In this document: in pieces, positions 28,300 through 39,205 of the stretch
Position numbering within the stretch: the first letter of the stretch is position 1
How the letters are laid out: every line of letters starts with the position of its first letter
Made by a program: the position numbers and the translations under genes
From: Nissabacter sp. SGAir0207
Lineage (GTDB): Bacteria > Pseudomonadota > Gammaproteobacteria > Enterobacterales > Enterobacteriaceae
Assembly (NCBI RefSeq): GCF_005491205.1
Contig: NZ_CP028035.1
Location: 992,001-1,056,000, forward strand
Reading direction: 5' to 3'
Length of the DNA stretch: 64,000 nt
The notes under the pieces: generated by a model
The model's input: only the letters and a program-made list of their open reading frames with translations
Databases searched by the model: none
What the model was told of the DNA's origin: nothing

Positions 28300-29168
28300 T
28301 GTCTGATTTGGCCTTCAATGGCGCGGCACGCGCGCGGGTGAACTGGGGCAAGTGGGTGCTGATCGCCCTTGGCGTGGTGATTTCGGTGCTGTTTCTGGTG
28401 GTGCCGCTGGTCAGTATTTTCGTCACCGCCTTCTCCAGCGGCGCGGCGGCGGTGTGGCAGAACCTGGGCGACCCGGACATGCTGCACGCCATCTGGCTGA
28501 CGGTGCTGATCGCGCTGATCACCGTGCCGGTCAATTTAGTGTTCGGCACCCTGCTGGCCTGGCTGGTGACGCGCTTCAACTTCCCCGGCCGCCAACTGCT
28601 GCTGACGCTGATTGATATCCCGTTCGCCGTCTCGCCGGTGGTGGCGGGGCTGCTCTACCTGCTGTTCTGGGGCACCAACGGCCCAGCGGGCGGTTGGCTG
28701 GACGCCCATGACATCCAGATCATGTTCTCCTGGCCGGGCATGGCGCTGGTGACCATCTTCGTGACCTGCCCATTTGTGGTGCGCGAGCTGGTGCCGGTGA
28801 TGCTGAGCCAGGGCAGTCAGGAGGATGAAGCGGCGGTGCTGCTCGGTGCCTCTGGCTGGCAGATGTTCCGCCGCGTCACGCTGCCGAACATCCGCTGGGC
28901 ACTGCTGTATGGCGTGGTGCTGACCAACGCCCGCGCCATCGGCGAATTCGGCGCGGTGTCGGTGGTTTCCGGCTCCATCCGTGGCGAAACCTACACCCTG
29001 CCGTTGCAGGTGGAACTGCTGCATCAGGACTACAACACCGCCGGGGCCTTTACCGCCGCTGGCTTGCTGACCCTGATGGCAATCGTAACCCTATTTCTGA
29101 AGAGTGCCCTGCAATGGCGCCTGGCGCGCGCAGACAGCCGCCTTGAGGAGGAAAAGAATGAGCATTGA
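28299..29168 (+). CDS. cysW: Sulfate/thiosulfate ABC transporter permease CysW
   Basis: Second permease of the importer, 289 residues, paralogous to CysT. The EAA loop reads [20 protein letters not shown] near residue 170. It shows six hydrophobic segments. The gene starts inside the cysT stop (TGATG), and its 3' end overlaps the cysA start by 11 bases, indicating tight coupling. Confidence 0.97.
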   Translation: MSDLAFNGAARARVNWGKWVLIALGVVISVLFLVVPLVSIFVTAFSSGAAAVWQNLGDPDMLHAIWLTVLIALITVPVNLVFGTLLAWLVTRFNFPGRQLLLTLIDIPFAVSPVVAGLLYLLFWGTNGPAGGWLDAHDIQIMFSWPGMALVTIFVTCPFVVRELVPVMLSQGSQEDEAAVLLGASGWQMFRRVTLPNIRWALLYGVVLTNARAIGEFGAVSVVSGSIRGETYTLPLQVELLHQDYNTAGAFTAAGLLTLMAIVTLFLKSALQWRLARADSRLEEEKNEH

Positions 29169-30252
29169 GATCGATAAAATCAGCAAATATTTTGGCCGCA
29201 CGAAGGTGCTGAATGATATCTCGCTCGATATTCCTTCCGGCCAGATGGTGGCGCTGCTGGGGCCGTCCGGCTCCGGCAAGACCACGCTGCTGCGCATCAT
29301 TGCCGGTCTGGAGAACCAGAGCGGCGGCCGCCTGAGCTTCCACGGCAAAGACGTTACTCGCCTCCATGCGCGTGATCGCCAGGTGGGCTTTGTGTTCCAG
29401 CACTATGCGCTGTTCCGCCACATGACGGTGTTTGACAACATCGCCTTTGGCCTGACGGTGCTGCCGCGCCGCGAGCGCCCCTCGACTGCCGCCATCAAGC
29501 AGAAGGTGACGCAGCTGCTGGAGATGGTGCAGCTCGGCCACCTCGCCAACCGCTATCCTGCCCAGCTCTCCGGCGGCCAGAAGCAGCGTGTGGCGCTGGC
29601 GCGCGCGCTGGCGGTGGAGCCGCAGATCCTGCTGCTGGATGAGCCGTTTGGCGCGCTGGATGCACAGGTGCGCAAAGAGTTGCGCCGCTGGCTGCGCCAG
29701 TTGCATGAGGAGCTGAAGTTCACCAGCGTCTTCGTGACCCACGATCAGGAGGAGGCGATGGAAGTGGCCGACCAGGTGGTGGTGATGAGTCAGGGCAACA
29801 TTGAGCAGGTGGGCGCGCCGGATGAGGTGTGGCGCGAACCGGCCACCCGCTTCGTGCTGGAGTTCCTCGGCGAGGTCAACCGCCTCGACGGCGAGATCCG
29901 TGGCTCGCAACTCTACGTTGGCCCGCACCACTGGCCGCTCGCCATTGCGCCGCTGCATCAGGGGCCGGTGGATCTCTTCCTGCGCCCGTGGGAGATGGAG
30001 GTGAGCAGCCAGCCGAACCCGCGCTGCCCGCTGCCGGTGCAGGTGCTGGAGGTCAGCCCGCGCGGCCACTTCTGGCAGTTGACGGTGCAGCCGCAGGGCT
30101 GGCACCAAGAGCCGATCAGCGTGGTGCTGACCAGCCACGACAGCGAAAAGGCGCCGGTGCGCGGCAGCCGCTACTACGTTGGCAGCCTCAACGCGCGCCT
30201 CTATGCCGGCGACCAGCCGCTACAACCAGTTGCGTTGGCGCAGAGTGCCTGA
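29158..30252 (+). CDS. cysA: Sulfate/thiosulfate ABC transporter ATP-binding protein CysA
   Basis: ATPase that powers sulfate/thiosulfate uptake. Walker A GPSGSGKT (near residue 35), signature LSGGQKQR, Walker [12 protein letters not shown] and switch histidine in [10 protein letters not shown] are all present. The C-terminal 110 residues form the TOBE-like regulatory domain. The ATG at 29158 has a strong GAGGAGG site inside the end of cysW; the open frame could begin 18 codons earlier, but those residues lack family similarity. The product has 364 residues, against 365 in E. coli. Confidence 0.97.
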   Translation: MSIEIDKISKYFGRTKVLNDISLDIPSGQMVALLGPSGSGKTTLLRIIAGLENQSGGRLSFHGKDVTRLHARDRQVGFVFQHYALFRHMTVFDNIAFGLTVLPRRERPSTAAIKQKVTQLLEMVQLGHLANRYPAQLSGGQKQRVALARALAVEPQILLLDEPFGALDAQVRKELRRWLRQLHEELKFTSVFVTHDQEEAMEVADQVVVMSQGNIEQVGAPDEVWREPATRFVLEFLGEVNRLDGEIRGSQLYVGPHHWPLAIAPLHQGPVDLFLRPWEMEVSSQPNPRCPLPVQVLEVSPRGHFWQLTVQPQGWHQEPISVVLTSHDSEKAPVRGSRYYVGSLNARLYAGDQPLQPVALAQSA

Positions 30253-30276
30253 TAATTTTTAGGCACCATAGTGCGC

Positions 30277-30304
30277 AAGGGCGGCCCTGGAGGCCGCCCT
30301 TTTT
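30277..30304 (+). terminator. Rho-independent terminator between cysA and cysM
   Basis: A perfect 10-bp stem (AAGGGCGGCC, loop CTGGA, GGCCGCCCTT) with T residues after it. It separates cysA from cysM, which starts only about 24 bases later, so cysM would be expressed by read-through or a promoter overlapping the hairpin. Confidence 0.85.
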
Positions 30305-30327
30305 ATTGACTCCTCGAAGGCCCAACC

Positions 30328-31212
30328 GTGACCACCACCCTGGAACACTGCATCGGCAATACGCCGCTCATCAAATTACAACGCCTGACTGCCGGACTGG
30401 AGAGTGAGATCTGGGTCAAGCTGGAGGGGAACAACCCCGCCGGTTCAGTGAAGGATCGCGCCGCCCTGTTCATGATCCAGCAGGCGGAGCGGCGCGGCGA
30501 GCTGCGTCCCGGCGATACGCTGGTGGAGGCCACCAGCGGCAACACCGGCATCGCGCTGGCGATGATCGCCGCGTTGAAGGGTTATCGCCTGAAGCTGCTG
30601 ATGCCCGACAACATGAGCGCCGAACGGCAGGCGGCGATGCGCGCCTATGGCGCGGAGCTGATTCTGGTCAGCCGTGAGCGGGGGATGGAGGGCGCGCGCG
30701 ATTTGGCACGCCAGATGGCGCAGGAGGGGCAGGGGCGGGTGCTGGATCAGTTCAACAACCCGGACAACCCGCTGGCGCACTACACCACCACTGGCCCGGA
30801 GATCTGGCAGCAGAGCGCGGGTCGCCTGACCCACTTTGTCTCCAGCATGGGCACCACCGGCACCATCACCGGCGTCAGCCGCTACCTGAAAGAGCAGAGC
30901 GACCGGGTGCGGGTGGTGGGGCTGCAACCGGCGGAGGGGAACCACATCCCCGGCATCCGCCGCTGGCCAGCCGCCTACCTGCCGGGCATCTTCCGCCCGG
31001 AGCTGGTGGATGAGGTGATGGACATGACGCAGGCCGAGGCAGAGGCGACCACCCGGCGGCTGGCGCGTGAGGAGGGACTCTTCTGCGGTGTCAGTTCCGG
31101 CGGCGCGGTGGCCGCCGCGCTGCGGATCGCCGCCGCCCAGCCGGGTAGCGTGGTAGTGGCGATCGTCTGCGACCGCGGCGACCGCTACCTCTCCACCGGC
31201 ATCTTCGGCTAG
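30328..31212 (+). CDS. cysM: O-acetylserine sulfhydrylase B (cysteine synthase B)
   Basis: PLP enzyme making cysteine, or S-sulfocysteine when thiosulfate is the donor, which fits its place after the thiosulfate importer. The PLP lysine lies in NPAGSVKDRAALFM (near residue 41), the phosphate-binding loop is TSGNTG, and the glycine-rich SMGTTGTITG loop follows. The product has 294 residues; E. coli CysM has 303. The start is GTG at 30328 with GAAGG upstream; no in-frame ATG fits the family N-terminus. It converges on macB with two bases between the stop codons. Confidence 0.96.
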   Translation: MTTTLEHCIGNTPLIKLQRLTAGLESEIWVKLEGNNPAGSVKDRAALFMIQQAERRGELRPGDTLVEATSGNTGIALAMIAALKGYRLKLLMPDNMSAERQAAMRAYGAELILVSRERGMEGARDLARQMAQEGQGRVLDQFNNPDNPLAHYTTTGPEIWQQSAGRLTHFVSSMGTTGTITGVSRYLKEQSDRVRVVGLQPAEGNHIPGIRRWPAAYLPGIFRPELVDEVMDMTQAEAEATTRRLAREEGLFCGVSSGGAVAAALRIAAAQPGSVVVAIVCDRGDRYLSTGIFG

Positions 31213-31214
31213 GG

Positions 31215-33179
31215 CTACTCGCGCTCCAGTGCGTGGATCGGATCCATATGCGCCGCCCGGCGTGCCGGGAAGAAGCCGAACAGGATGCCGATCAGGCTGG
31301 AGCAGGCAAAGGCCGCGACAATCGAGGCTGGCGAGTAGATCATGCTAAACGGGCTGTTGAACTGGGCAAACAGCAGCCCAATCCCCAGTGACAGCAGCAC
31401 GCCCAGCGTGCCGCCAATCAAACAGACCAGCACCGCCTCAATCAGGAACTGTTGCAGGATGTCGCTGGCGCGCGCCCCCACCGCCATCCGCACGCCAATC
31501 TCCCGCGTCCGCTCCGTGACCGACACCAGCATGATGTTCATCACCCCGATGCCGCCGACAATCAGCGAGATCAGCGCAATCATCGACACCAGCAGCGCCA
31601 GGGTGGTGGTGGCGCTCTCGATGGTCTGGCGGATGCTGTCGGTGTTCATCACGAAGAAATCCTTGGTACCGTGGCGCTGCAACAGCAGGCCGTTCAGCGC
31701 CTGCTCCGCCGCCGCCAGATCGACGCTGTCATTGACGCGCACCGTGATGCTGCTGAGGTAGGTCTTGCCGAGCATCCGCGCCATCGCGGTGCTGTAGGGC
31801 AGCCAGACATTCAGGCTCTCGCTGGTGCCAAAGCCGCCCTGTTTCGGCGCGGCCACGCCAATCACCCGCACCGGCAGGCTGCCGAGCAGGATCACCTGAC
31901 CAATCGGGTTCTCGCCCTGCACGAACAGCTTGTTGCGGGTATTGGTATCAATCACCGCCTCCTGCGCCAGCTGGCTGACGCTCTGCCGACCAAAGGCCAT
32001 GCCCTCCGCCAGCGTGTAGCCGCGTACCACAAAGAATTCCTCGCCGACGCCGCTGACCGTGCCGGTCACCGACTGGCTGCCAAAGCGCAGCGTGGTGCTG
32101 GTGGTGACGCTGGGGCTGACGCTGTGTACGTAAGCCTGTCGGCGCAGGGCGTCGGCATCGTCGGGGCGCAGCGTCTGGATGGCGGCGGATCGCATGTCGC
32201 CGAAGTCCTTGCCGGGGAACACCTCCAGCGTGCTGGTGCCCATCGCGCTGATGTCCGCCAGAATCTTCTGTTGCGATCCCTTGCCGAGCGCCACCACTGA
32301 CACCACCGAGGCGATGCCGATGATGATGCCGAGCATGGTGAGGAAGGTGCGCAGCCGCTGGGAGGACATCGCCAGCAGCGCCATCTTGAACGCCTCGGCG
32401 AAACGCCCGCGCTGGGCGCGCCAGCGTGAAGGCTCAGCGGCCGCTGCATGATCCCGGTATGTTGGGCGCGACGCGGGCAGGGCGGGGGCGTGGGCGCGGT
32501 CAGCGATGATCTCGCCGTCGCGGATCTCGATGATCCGCTCGGCGTGCTCGGCGATCTGCATGTCATGGGTGACGATCACCACCGTATGGCCGCGGGCGTG
32601 CAGATCTTTCAGGATCGCCAGCACCTCCTGGCCGCTGTGGGTGTCCAGCGCGCCGGTCGGCTCATCCGCCAGAATCACCTCCCCGCCGTTGACCAGCGCC
32701 CGCGCGATGCTGACGCGCTGCTGCTGGCCGCCGGAGAGCTGGCTGGGCCGGTAGCTGAGCCGCTCCGCCAGCCCCAGCCGCGTCAATAGCTCACTGGCGC
32801 GCTGGCGGCGCAGGTCACGCCGCGCGCCAGCGTAGATCGCTGGCACCTCGACATTGCCCAGCGCCGTCAAATCGCTGAGCAGGTGGTAGCGCTGGAAGAT
32901 AAAGCCGAAGTGCTCGCGGCGCAGTTCGGCCAGCTGGTCGCGATCCAAGTCGCGCGTCAGCCGGCCCGCGACCCGGTACTCACCGGCGCTCGGCTGGTCG
33001 AGGCAGCCGAGCAGGTTCATCAGCGTCGATTTGCCCGAGCCGGAGGCACCGACAATCGCCACCATCTCCCCGGCGTGGATAGTGAGATCGATGCCCCGTA
33101 GCACGGTAATGTGCTGCTCCCCGGCCATAAAATCACGGCGGATGCCGCTCAGGTGCAGCAGCGGCGCGGCGTCAGCCAT
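31215..33179 (-). CDS. macB: MacB-type ABC transporter (fused ATPase and permease)
   Basis: Inner-membrane motor of a MacA-MacB-TolC type efflux pump for macrolides, peptides or siderophores. The N-terminal ATPase has Walker A GASGSGKS, signature LSGGQQQR and Walker [14 protein letters not shown] membrane segment near residue 285 is followed by a large periplasmic domain and three C-terminal membrane segments, in the usual MacB order. The length of 654 residues is typical. I chose the ATG at 33179, which overlaps the macA stop (TGATG); a GTG one codon upstream is an alternative. The real substrate is unknown. Confidence 0.92.
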   Translation of the reverse strand: MADAAPLLHLSGIRRDFMAGEQHITVLRGIDLTIHAGEMVAIVGASGSGKSTLMNLLGCLDQPSAGEYRVAGRLTRDLDRDQLAELRREHFGFIFQRYHLLSDLTALGNVEVPAIYAGARRDLRRQRASELLTRLGLAERLSYRPSQLSGGQQQRVSIARALVNGGEVILADEPTGALDTHSGQEVLAILKDLHARGHTVVIVTHDMQIAEHAERIIEIRDGEIIADRAHAPALPASRPTYRDHAAAAEPSRWRAQRGRFAEAFKMALLAMSSQRLRTFLTMLGIIIGIASVVSVVALGKGSQQKILADISAMGTSTLEVFPGKDFGDMRSAAIQTLRPDDADALRRQAYVHSVSPSVTTSTTLRFGSQSVTGTVSGVGEEFFVVRGYTLAEGMAFGRQSVSQLAQEAVIDTNTRNKLFVQGENPIGQVILLGSLPVRVIGVAAPKQGGFGTSESLNVWLPYSTAMARMLGKTYLSSITVRVNDSVDLAAAEQALNGLLLQRHGTKDFFVMNTDSIRQTIESATTTLALLVSMIALISLIVGGIGVMNIMLVSVTERTREIGVRMAVGARASDILQQFLIEAVLVCLIGGTLGVLLSLGIGLLFAQFNSPFSMIYSPASIVAAFACSSLIGILFGFFPARRAAHMDPIHALERE

Positions 33180-34372
33180 CACGGCCTCCCCGGCGCGCTG
33201 CCGTTCAGCAGGTTGAGCACCACTTTCTCACCGGCTTGCAGGCCGCCGGTAATCTGCGCCTCCACGTTGTTGTTCAGCCCCACGGTCACCGGGCGGTCAT
33301 GCGCCTCGCCCTGCGCGTCCACCACTTGCACCAGCGTGCGGTTGCCGTCGCGGCGCAGCGCGGTGGCCGGTACCACCAGCGCATCCTTGATGCTTGAGAG
33401 CACGATGTAGACCTGCGCGGTCATGGAGATGCGCAGCACGCCCTGCGGGTTGGCGACGTCAAACAGGCCGTTGTAGTAGACGGCCGTGCTGGTGGAGGCG
33501 CTGGCGGCACTGCCGCCGCCAAAGCTGTTGCTGGTGTCGTCATTGATGGAGTCGGGCGCTGGCTCAATGGCGCGCAGCGTGGCGCGGTAGCGCTGCTCAG
33601 GCTGGCCGAGGATGGTGAAGTAGACCGGCATCCCGGTGCGCACGTTGACCACGTCCGCCTCGGAGATTTGCGCCTTGATGGTCATGGTGTCGAGATCCGC
33701 CACCTTGATGATGGTCGGCGTGCTCTGCACGGCGTTCACCGTCTGCCCGGCCTCAACCGGGATGGCGACCACGGTGCCAGCCATCGGCGCGCGGATCTTG
33801 GTGTAGCCCAGATTGACCTGCGCGGTGTTCTCCGCAATCTGCGCCTGCACGATCTGCGCCTCCAGCGCCTTCAGTTCCGCGTCGGTGCGCTCCAGCTCGG
33901 CTTTGGCGCTGTCATAGTCGGCCTGCACGCCGACGCCGCGCGCCAGAATGTCCCGCTGGCGGGTGAAGGTCAGGCGATCGTTCTCTAACTGCGCCTGTTT
34001 GGCGCGCTGCTGCGCCTGCACGTTTTTCAGCGCCGCCTGGGCGTCACGCAGGCTGTTCTGCTGCGTCAGGTCGTCAATTTCCGCCACCAGCTGGCCGGGG
34101 ATCACTTTGTCGCCGAGCGCCACATGCAGCGCCTTGATCTGGCCGGAGACCTGCGCGCCGACGCTGACCAGCTTCTGCGCCTCAATCGCGCCATCCGCCA
34201 GCACCGTGTGCTCCAGATCCTGCCGTGCCGCCGTGGCAGTCAGGTAGGTGGGCGGGGCCGGGCGGTGCAGCACGGCGTAGCCTGCCAACGCTATAATCAA
34301 CAGGGCCGGCAGTACCAGCCAGCGCCGGCGGCGTGAAGAGCGGGATCTCTCCTTGGGGGGTGACGCAATCAT
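33179..34372 (-). CDS. macA: MacA-type periplasmic adaptor protein
   Basis: Membrane-fusion protein linking MacB to an outer-membrane channel. The product has 397 residues: a single N-terminal membrane anchor ([17 protein letters not shown]) after a basic start, a biotinyl-lipoyl domain ([18 protein letters not shown]), a long coiled-coil hairpin (about residues 95-185), and barrel domains with [19 protein letters not shown]. It is the first gene of a two-gene operon and is divergent from the response regulator at 34545. Confidence 0.92.
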   Translation of the reverse strand: MIASPPKERSRSSRRRRWLVLPALLIIALAGYAVLHRPAPPTYLTATAARQDLEHTVLADGAIEAQKLVSVGAQVSGQIKALHVALGDKVIPGQLVAEIDDLTQQNSLRDAQAALKNVQAQQRAKQAQLENDRLTFTRQRDILARGVGVQADYDSAKAELERTDAELKALEAQIVQAQIAENTAQVNLGYTKIRAPMAGTVVAIPVEAGQTVNAVQSTPTIIKVADLDTMTIKAQISEADVVNVRTGMPVYFTILGQPEQRYRATLRAIEPAPDSINDDTSNSFGGGSAASASTSTAVYYNGLFDVANPQGVLRISMTAQVYIVLSSIKDALVVPATALRRDGNRTLVQVVDAQGEAHDRPVTVGLNNNVEAQITGGLQAGEKVVLNLLNGSAPGRP

Positions 34373-34544
34373 CCACGATGTCCTTTCTTATCTGCTCCAG
34401 GAAGAGGAGCGCACCCATAATTTACTCTGGCCCGTCGTTGAGCGCGATACAAGGGTGGGATAATGTGTAAAAAAACAGTAAAAGCTGCTGCGTGACCTGG
34501 TTAACGGGGTAAAAATGAGCAATCCAAGTGTAAAAGGTCAAAAA

Positions 34545-35228
34545 ATGAAAATTCTGTTAGTTGATGACGATCTCGAACTGGGCACCATGCTGAGCGAGTA
34601 CCTGATTGCCGAGGGATTTGACGCCTCGCTGGTGCTGACCGGCAAGGCGGGCGTGGAGGGTGCGCTCTCCGGCGAGTTTACGGCGATGATCCTCGACATC
34701 ATGCTGCCGGACATGAGCGGCATCGACGTGCTGCGGCAGGTGCGCAAAAACAGCCGTTTGCCGATCATCATGCTGACCGCCAAGGGCGACAACATCGACC
34801 GGGTGATTGGTTTGGAGATGGGCGCTGACGACTACATGCCGAAGCCCTGCTATCCGCGTGAACTGGTGGCGCGCCTGCGGGCGGTGCTGCGCCGCTTCGA
34901 GGAGCAGCCGGAGGCCTCCTCCGACTCCGCGCCGGTCAGCTACGGCTTCCTGATGCTCAACCCCTCCACCCGCACCAGCGAGTGGCGTGGGCAGGTGTTC
35001 GACCTGACCGCCTCCGAGTTCAACCTGCTGGAGCTGCTGCTGCGATCGCCGGAGCGCGTGGTCTCCAAGGATGAGCTGTCCGAGAAGGGGCTGGGCCGCC
35101 CGCGTGAGGCCTATGACCGCAGCGTGGACGTGCACATCAGCAATATCCGCCAGAAACTGTCAGCCCTGCCGGGCGGCGAGACCCTCACCATTGAAACGGT
35201 ACGCAGCATTGGCTATCGCATCAAATAA
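34545..35228 (+). CDS. OmpR/PhoB family response regulator, CpxR-like
   Basis: A 227-residue DNA-binding response regulator. The receiver has the acidic pair DDD (near residue 8), the phospho-acceptor aspartate in MILDIMLPDMSG (near 51), the LTA threonine and the lysine in MPKPCYP. The C-terminal winged helix includes FDLTASEFNLLELLL and VDVHISNIRQKL, closest in style to CpxR. I chose the ATG at 34545, which gives the canonical MKILLVDDD start; an ATG ten codons upstream (34515) is also open. It is divergent from macAB and cotranscribed with the kinase, so control of macAB is plausible but unproven. Confidence 0.88.
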   Translation: MKILLVDDDLELGTMLSEYLIAEGFDASLVLTGKAGVEGALSGEFTAMILDIMLPDMSGIDVLRQVRKNSRLPIIMLTAKGDNIDRVIGLEMGADDYMPKPCYPRELVARLRAVLRRFEEQPEASSDSAPVSYGFLMLNPSTRTSEWRGQVFDLTASEFNLLELLLRSPERVVSKDELSEKGLGRPREAYDRSVDVHISNIRQKLSALPGGETLTIETVRSIGYRIK

Positions 35229-35232
35229 CAAT

Positions 35233-36561
35233 GTGCGCGGCCGGCTGTTCTGGAAGATCCTGCTGGGGTTCTGGTTCACCTTTATCCTGATGACCCAGAT
35301 CCTCTGGGTGGTCTTCTCCTTCTACGGCACCCACCATGAGCCGCCAGAGAACAGTCTGGCGCGGCGCTTCGTCAAGTTGCAGATGACCTCCGCCATCACC
35401 ACGCTGGAGCGCGGCGGCCTGCCAGCGCTGGAGTCGCTGGTGGCCGCCTGGCCAGACAACGATAAACAGTACCTCTCGGTGAGCCGGGCGATGATGCCAG
35501 CCAGCGGTGCGCCGCTGGAGGCGCTGGAGCCGGGGCAGCCGCGCGGGCAAGAGCCAGCGCAGATTGTGGAGTTCGCCCAGGGGCCAGACGGGCAGGGCTA
35601 CCGCCTGCGCTATGACATGCGCGGCCTGATGACGCAGTACCACCGCAATCGCCCGGATGACATCCTGCATATGCCGTCGCCGCTGTTCTGGGTCGGCGCG
35701 CTTGGCGGCCTGCTGTTCAGCGCGCTGTTGGCCTGGAACCTCACCCGGCCAATGCAGCAGATCCGCGGCGCCTTTGATCAGGTGGCGCAGGGTGATTTGG
35801 CGGTGCGGCTCTTCCCCACCATGCGCAAGCGGCACGATGAGATGTCAATTGTGGCGCGCGATTTCGACGCGATGGTGGAGCGGTTGCAGGTGCTGGTCAA
35901 GGCGCGTGAGGAGCTGCTGCATGATGTCTCGCATGAACTGCGCTCGCCGCTGGCGCGCCTGCAACTGGCCATCGGGCTGGCGCGGCAGAACCCGCTCAAC
36001 GTCGAGAATTCGCTCCAGCGCATTGAGCATGAGGCCGGGCGGCTCGACAAGATGATTGGCGAACTGCTGGCGCTGTCACGGGCGGAGAACAGCACCATGC
36101 CCGACGAGGAGTATTTCGACCTGCTGGGGCTGGTGGAAGCGGTGGTGAATGACGCGCGCTATGAGGCGCAGATCCCCGGTGTGCATATCGCGCTGGAGGC
36201 GGCGGACGGCGACTACACCGTCAAGGGCAATGCGGAGCTGATTCGCCGCGCCATCGACAACGTGGTGCGCAATGCGCTGCGCTTCTCGGCGCAGGGGCAG
36301 ACGGTCACGGTGTCGCTCAACGGCAAAGAGGCGTTCTATCAGATTGAGGTGGCGGATCAGGGGCCGGGGGTGGAGGAGGGCAAACTCTCGAGCATCTTTG
36401 ACCCGTTTGTGCGCGTGAAGTCGCCGCTCTCCGGCAAGGGTTATGGGCTGGGGCTGGCGATCACCCGCAAGGTGATCATGGCGCACCACGGGCAGGTGGA
36501 GGCGCGTAACGTCGAACCGCATGGCCTGTGCATCAGCCTGCGCATCCCACAGTGGAAATGA
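35233..36561 (+). CDS. CpxA-like sensor histidine kinase
   Basis: An inner-membrane kinase of about 442 residues. A first membrane segment (ILLGFWFTFILMTQILWVVF) is followed by a periplasmic domain of about 125 residues, a second membrane segment (LFWVGALGGLLFSALLAW), a HAMP domain, the H-box LLHDVSHELRSPLARLQ, N-box IDNVVRNALRFS, and G-boxes DQGPGVEEG and GKGYGLGLAI. The start is uncertain: GTG at 35233, four bases after the regulator stop, gives a CpxA-like N-terminus, while TTG at 35209 would overlap the regulator. No good ribosome site is visible for either, suggesting translational coupling. Confidence 0.88.
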   Translation: MRGRLFWKILLGFWFTFILMTQILWVVFSFYGTHHEPPENSLARRFVKLQMTSAITTLERGGLPALESLVAAWPDNDKQYLSVSRAMMPASGAPLEALEPGQPRGQEPAQIVEFAQGPDGQGYRLRYDMRGLMTQYHRNRPDDILHMPSPLFWVGALGGLLFSALLAWNLTRPMQQIRGAFDQVAQGDLAVRLFPTMRKRHDEMSIVARDFDAMVERLQVLVKAREELLHDVSHELRSPLARLQLAIGLARQNPLNVENSLQRIEHEAGRLDKMIGELLALSRAENSTMPDEEYFDLLGLVEAVVNDARYEAQIPGVHIALEAADGDYTVKGNAELIRRAIDNVVRNALRFSAQGQTVTVSLNGKEAFYQIEVADQGPGVEEGKLSSIFDPFVRVKSPLSGKGYGLGLAITRKVIMAHHGQVEARNVEPHGLCISLRIPQWK

Positions 36562-36570
36562 GCCAAAACA

Positions 36571-36596
36571 AAACGGCGCCCGAGGGCGCCGTTTTT
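36571..36596. terminator. Bidirectional terminator between the kinase gene and crr
   Basis: AAACGGCGCCC and GGGCGCCGTTT separated by two bases (effective loop CGAG), with T runs on both sides. It serves the kinase gene rightward and crr leftward. Confidence 0.88.
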
Positions 36597-36615
36597 TATG
36601 CTTCCGCAGAAGAGA

Positions 36616-37125
36616 TTATTTACGGATGCGGATTACCGGGGTCTCGCCCACGGTCACGCTGCCGGAGAGCTTAATCAGCTCCTTGATCTCATCCATGTTG
36701 GAGATGACCACCGGCGTCAGCGTGGATTTGGCTTTCTCTTCCAGCAGCGGCAGGTTGAACTCAATGACGACGTCGCCCTTCTTAACGCGCTGGCCCTCTT
36801 CAGCGATGCGTTTGAAGCCTTCGCCTTTCAGTTCCACGGTATCGATGCCGAAGTGGACAAACAGCTCAATGCCACTGTCGGATTCGATAGAGAAAGCATG
36901 GTTGGTTTCAAAGATCTTGCCGATGGTGCCGTCAACCGGGGCAACCATCTTGTTGCCGGCAGGTTTGATGGCGATGCCATCACCCACGATCTTCTCGGCA
37001 AACACCACATCTGGCACATCTTCAATGTTGACGATTTCACCAGAGAGCGGCGCTACGATCTCAATCGTGCCTGACTCTTTCTTATCATCAGAAACCAGCG
37101 ATTTCAGTTTATCGAACAAACCCAT
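36616..37125 (-). CDS. crr: PTS glucose-specific enzyme IIA (EIIA-Glc)
   Basis: Cytoplasmic phosphocarrier that passes phosphate from HPr to glucose permease and regulates adenylate cyclase and non-PTS permeases. The product has 169 residues, the E. coli length. The active-site histidine is in [13 protein letters not shown] (near residue 91), with the partner histidine in [25 protein letters not shown] precedes the ATG. It is the last gene of the ptsH-ptsI-crr operon. Confidence 0.98.
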   Translation of the reverse strand: MGLFDKLKSLVSDDKKESGTIEIVAPLSGEIVNIEDVPDVVFAEKIVGDGIAIKPAGNKMVAPVDGTIGKIFETNHAFSIESDSGIELFVHFGIDTVELKGEGFKRIAEEGQRVKKGDVVIEFNLPLLEEKAKSTLTPVVISNMDEIKELIKLSGSVTVGETPVIRIRK

Positions 37126-37171
37126 GATCTTCTCCTAAGCATTAATTTGGGCGGCGTTCCACGCAGCAAAA

Positions 37172-38899
37172 TCAGCAGAGTGTTTTCTCTTCGATGAACT
37201 TGTTCACCAAATTCATCAACTCTTGCGCCGTCGGTTGAGCCAGTGCCTCGTCGGCCAACGCCTTCACATCTTCGAAGTTCGTATTACGAATGATTTTCTT
37301 GATGCGTGGGATTGAAATTGCACTCATGCTGAACTCATCTAATCCCATGCCCAATAACAGCAGTGTAGCACGTTCGTCGCCTGCAAGCTCGCCGCACATG
37401 CCGGTCCATTTGCCTTCCGCGTGGGAAGCGTCAATCACCTGCTTAATCAGGCTTAAAACAGCCGGGGACATTGGGTTATATAGATGAGAAATCAGTTCAT
37501 TGCCACGATCAACTGCCAGAGTATACTGGGTTAAATCGTTTGTCCCAATACTAAAGAAGTCAACTTCCTTGGCCATATGGTGCGCAATGGCCGCTGCCGC
37601 CGGGGTTTCCACCATCACGCCCACTTCGATGGTCTCATCGAAAGATTTGCCTTCATCGCGCAGTTGCGCCTTCAGCATCTCCAGCTCCTGCTTCAGCTCC
37701 CGCACCTCTTCAATTGAGATGATCATCGGGAACATGATGCGCAGTTTGCCAAAGGAGGAGGCACGCAGGATGGCGCGCAGCTGGGCGTGCAGGATCTCTT
37801 TGCGATCCATGCAGATACGGATAGCACGCCAGCCGAGGAACGGGTTCTCCTCTTTCGGCAGGTTCATGTACGGCAGGTCTTTGTCACCGCCGATGTCCAT
37901 GGTGCGCACGATCACCGCCTGGGAGCCGACGGCCTCAGCCACCGCTTTATAGGCCTGGAACTGCTCCTCTTCGGTCGGCAGCGCGTCACGATCCATGAAC
38001 AGGAATTCGGTACGGTAGAGGCCCACGCCCTCCGCGCCGTTGCGCTCTGCACCGGCGACATCGCGCACGGTACCGATGTTGGCGCACACTTCCACCTGAT
38101 GGCCATCCAGCGTAATGGCTGGCAGGTCTTTCAACTTCGCCAGATCGTTCTTTTCGGTCAGGTACTGGTTCTGTACCGCCTTCAGCTCATCAATCACATC
38201 GGCAGTCGGGTTGACGTAGATGTGGTTGTTGACGGCGTCCAGAATCAGGTAGTCGCCGTTGGTGACCTGCTTGGTGACGTCGCTGGTGCCCACAATCGCT
38301 GGCAGCTCCAGGGAGCGCGCCATGATGGAGGTGTGGGAGGTGCGGCCGCCCAGATCAGTGATGAAACCGAGCACCTTGTTCAGGTTGAGCTGCGCAGTCT
38401 CAGAAGGGGTCAGGTCGGTCGCCACCAGAATCACTTCATCCTGAATGGAGCCGAGGTCAACAATGTGCATGCCGAGGATGTTGCGCAGCAGGCGCTTGCC
38501 AATGTCGCGCACGTCAGCGGCGCGCTCTTTCAGGTACTCATCATCCAGATCTTCCAGCGCGTTGGCCTGGGTCTCAATGACGGCGTAGGCGGCGGCATCT
38601 GCGGTGGCATGCTCATCTTTGATGAGGGCTATGATTTCCTGCTCAAGCTCTTCGTCTTCCAGCAGCATGATGTGGCCTTCGAAGATTGCTTCTTTCTCTT
38701 CCCCGAAGGTCTCGCCGGCTTTGGTCTTGATGATTTCCAGCTGCGCGGAGGCTTTCGCCCGGCCAGCCAGGAAACGCTCGACTTCACTCTCAACTTGCTC
38801 TGCAGAGATTTTTTTCCGGTCGATGATAATTTCATCTTCTTTCAGCAGAAGAGCCTTACCGAAAGCGATACCCGGTGATACTAAAATGCCTGAAATCAT
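37172..38899 (-). CDS. ptsI: PTS enzyme I (phosphoenolpyruvate-protein phosphotransferase)
   Basis: First enzyme of the sugar phosphotransferase system: takes phosphate from PEP onto a histidine and passes it to HPr. The product has 575 residues as in E. coli. The phospho-histidine is in [12 protein letters not shown] (near 189), and the PEP-binding TIM barrel has [25 protein letters not shown] and the catalytic cysteine in GMCGELAGD (near 502). It lies 48 bases downstream of ptsH and 46 bases before crr. Confidence 0.98.
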   Translation of the reverse strand: MISGILVSPGIAFGKALLLKEDEIIIDRKKISAEQVESEVERFLAGRAKASAQLEIIKTKAGETFGEEKEAIFEGHIMLLEDEELEQEIIALIKDEHATADAAAYAVIETQANALEDLDDEYLKERAADVRDIGKRLLRNILGMHIVDLGSIQDEVILVATDLTPSETAQLNLNKVLGFITDLGGRTSHTSIMARSLELPAIVGTSDVTKQVTNGDYLILDAVNNHIYVNPTADVIDELKAVQNQYLTEKNDLAKLKDLPAITLDGHQVEVCANIGTVRDVAGAERNGAEGVGLYRTEFLFMDRDALPTEEEQFQAYKAVAEAVGSQAVIVRTMDIGGDKDLPYMNLPKEENPFLGWRAIRICMDRKEILHAQLRAILRASSFGKLRIMFPMIISIEEVRELKQELEMLKAQLRDEGKSFDETIEVGVMVETPAAAAIAHHMAKEVDFFSIGTNDLTQYTLAVDRGNELISHLYNPMSPAVLSLIKQVIDASHAEGKWTGMCGELAGDERATLLLLGMGLDEFSMSAISIPRIKKIIRNTNFEDVKALADEALAQPTAQELMNLVNKFIEEKTLC

Positions 38900-38947
38900 A
38901 ACCCTACCTTACTCTTGACTGGTGTTAACTAATAAAGACGGGCCTTC

Positions 38948-39205
38948 TTATTCAAGCTCAGCCATCAGTTTTACCAAATGCTCGACGGCTTGTTGCTCGT
39001 CTTCGCCTTCAGCAGAGATAGTCACGACAGTCCCTTGGGTCAGACCGAGGGTTTGCAGTTTGAACAGGCTCTTGGCGCTGGCGCTTTTGCCGTTGGAAGT
39101 CACGGTGATCTCAGAGGCGAAACCCTTCGCTTCTTTCACAAATTGTGCAGCAGGGCGAGTGTGCAGACCATTCGGAGCGGTAATTGTAACTTCTTGCTGG
39201 AACAT
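38948..39205 (-). CDS. ptsH: PTS phosphocarrier protein HPr
   Basis: Small phosphocarrier between enzyme I and the sugar-specific IIA domains. The product is 85 residues, the E. coli length. The phospho-histidine is in [11 protein letters not shown] (residue 15), and the regulatory serine region [16 protein letters not shown] is conserved. It is first in the pts operon, with AGTTGGGGAAATATA before the ATG. Confidence 0.98.
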   Translation of the reverse strand: MFQQEVTITAPNGLHTRPAAQFVKEAKGFASEITVTSNGKSASAKSLFKLQTLGLTQGTVVTISAEGEDEQQAVEHLVKLMAELE

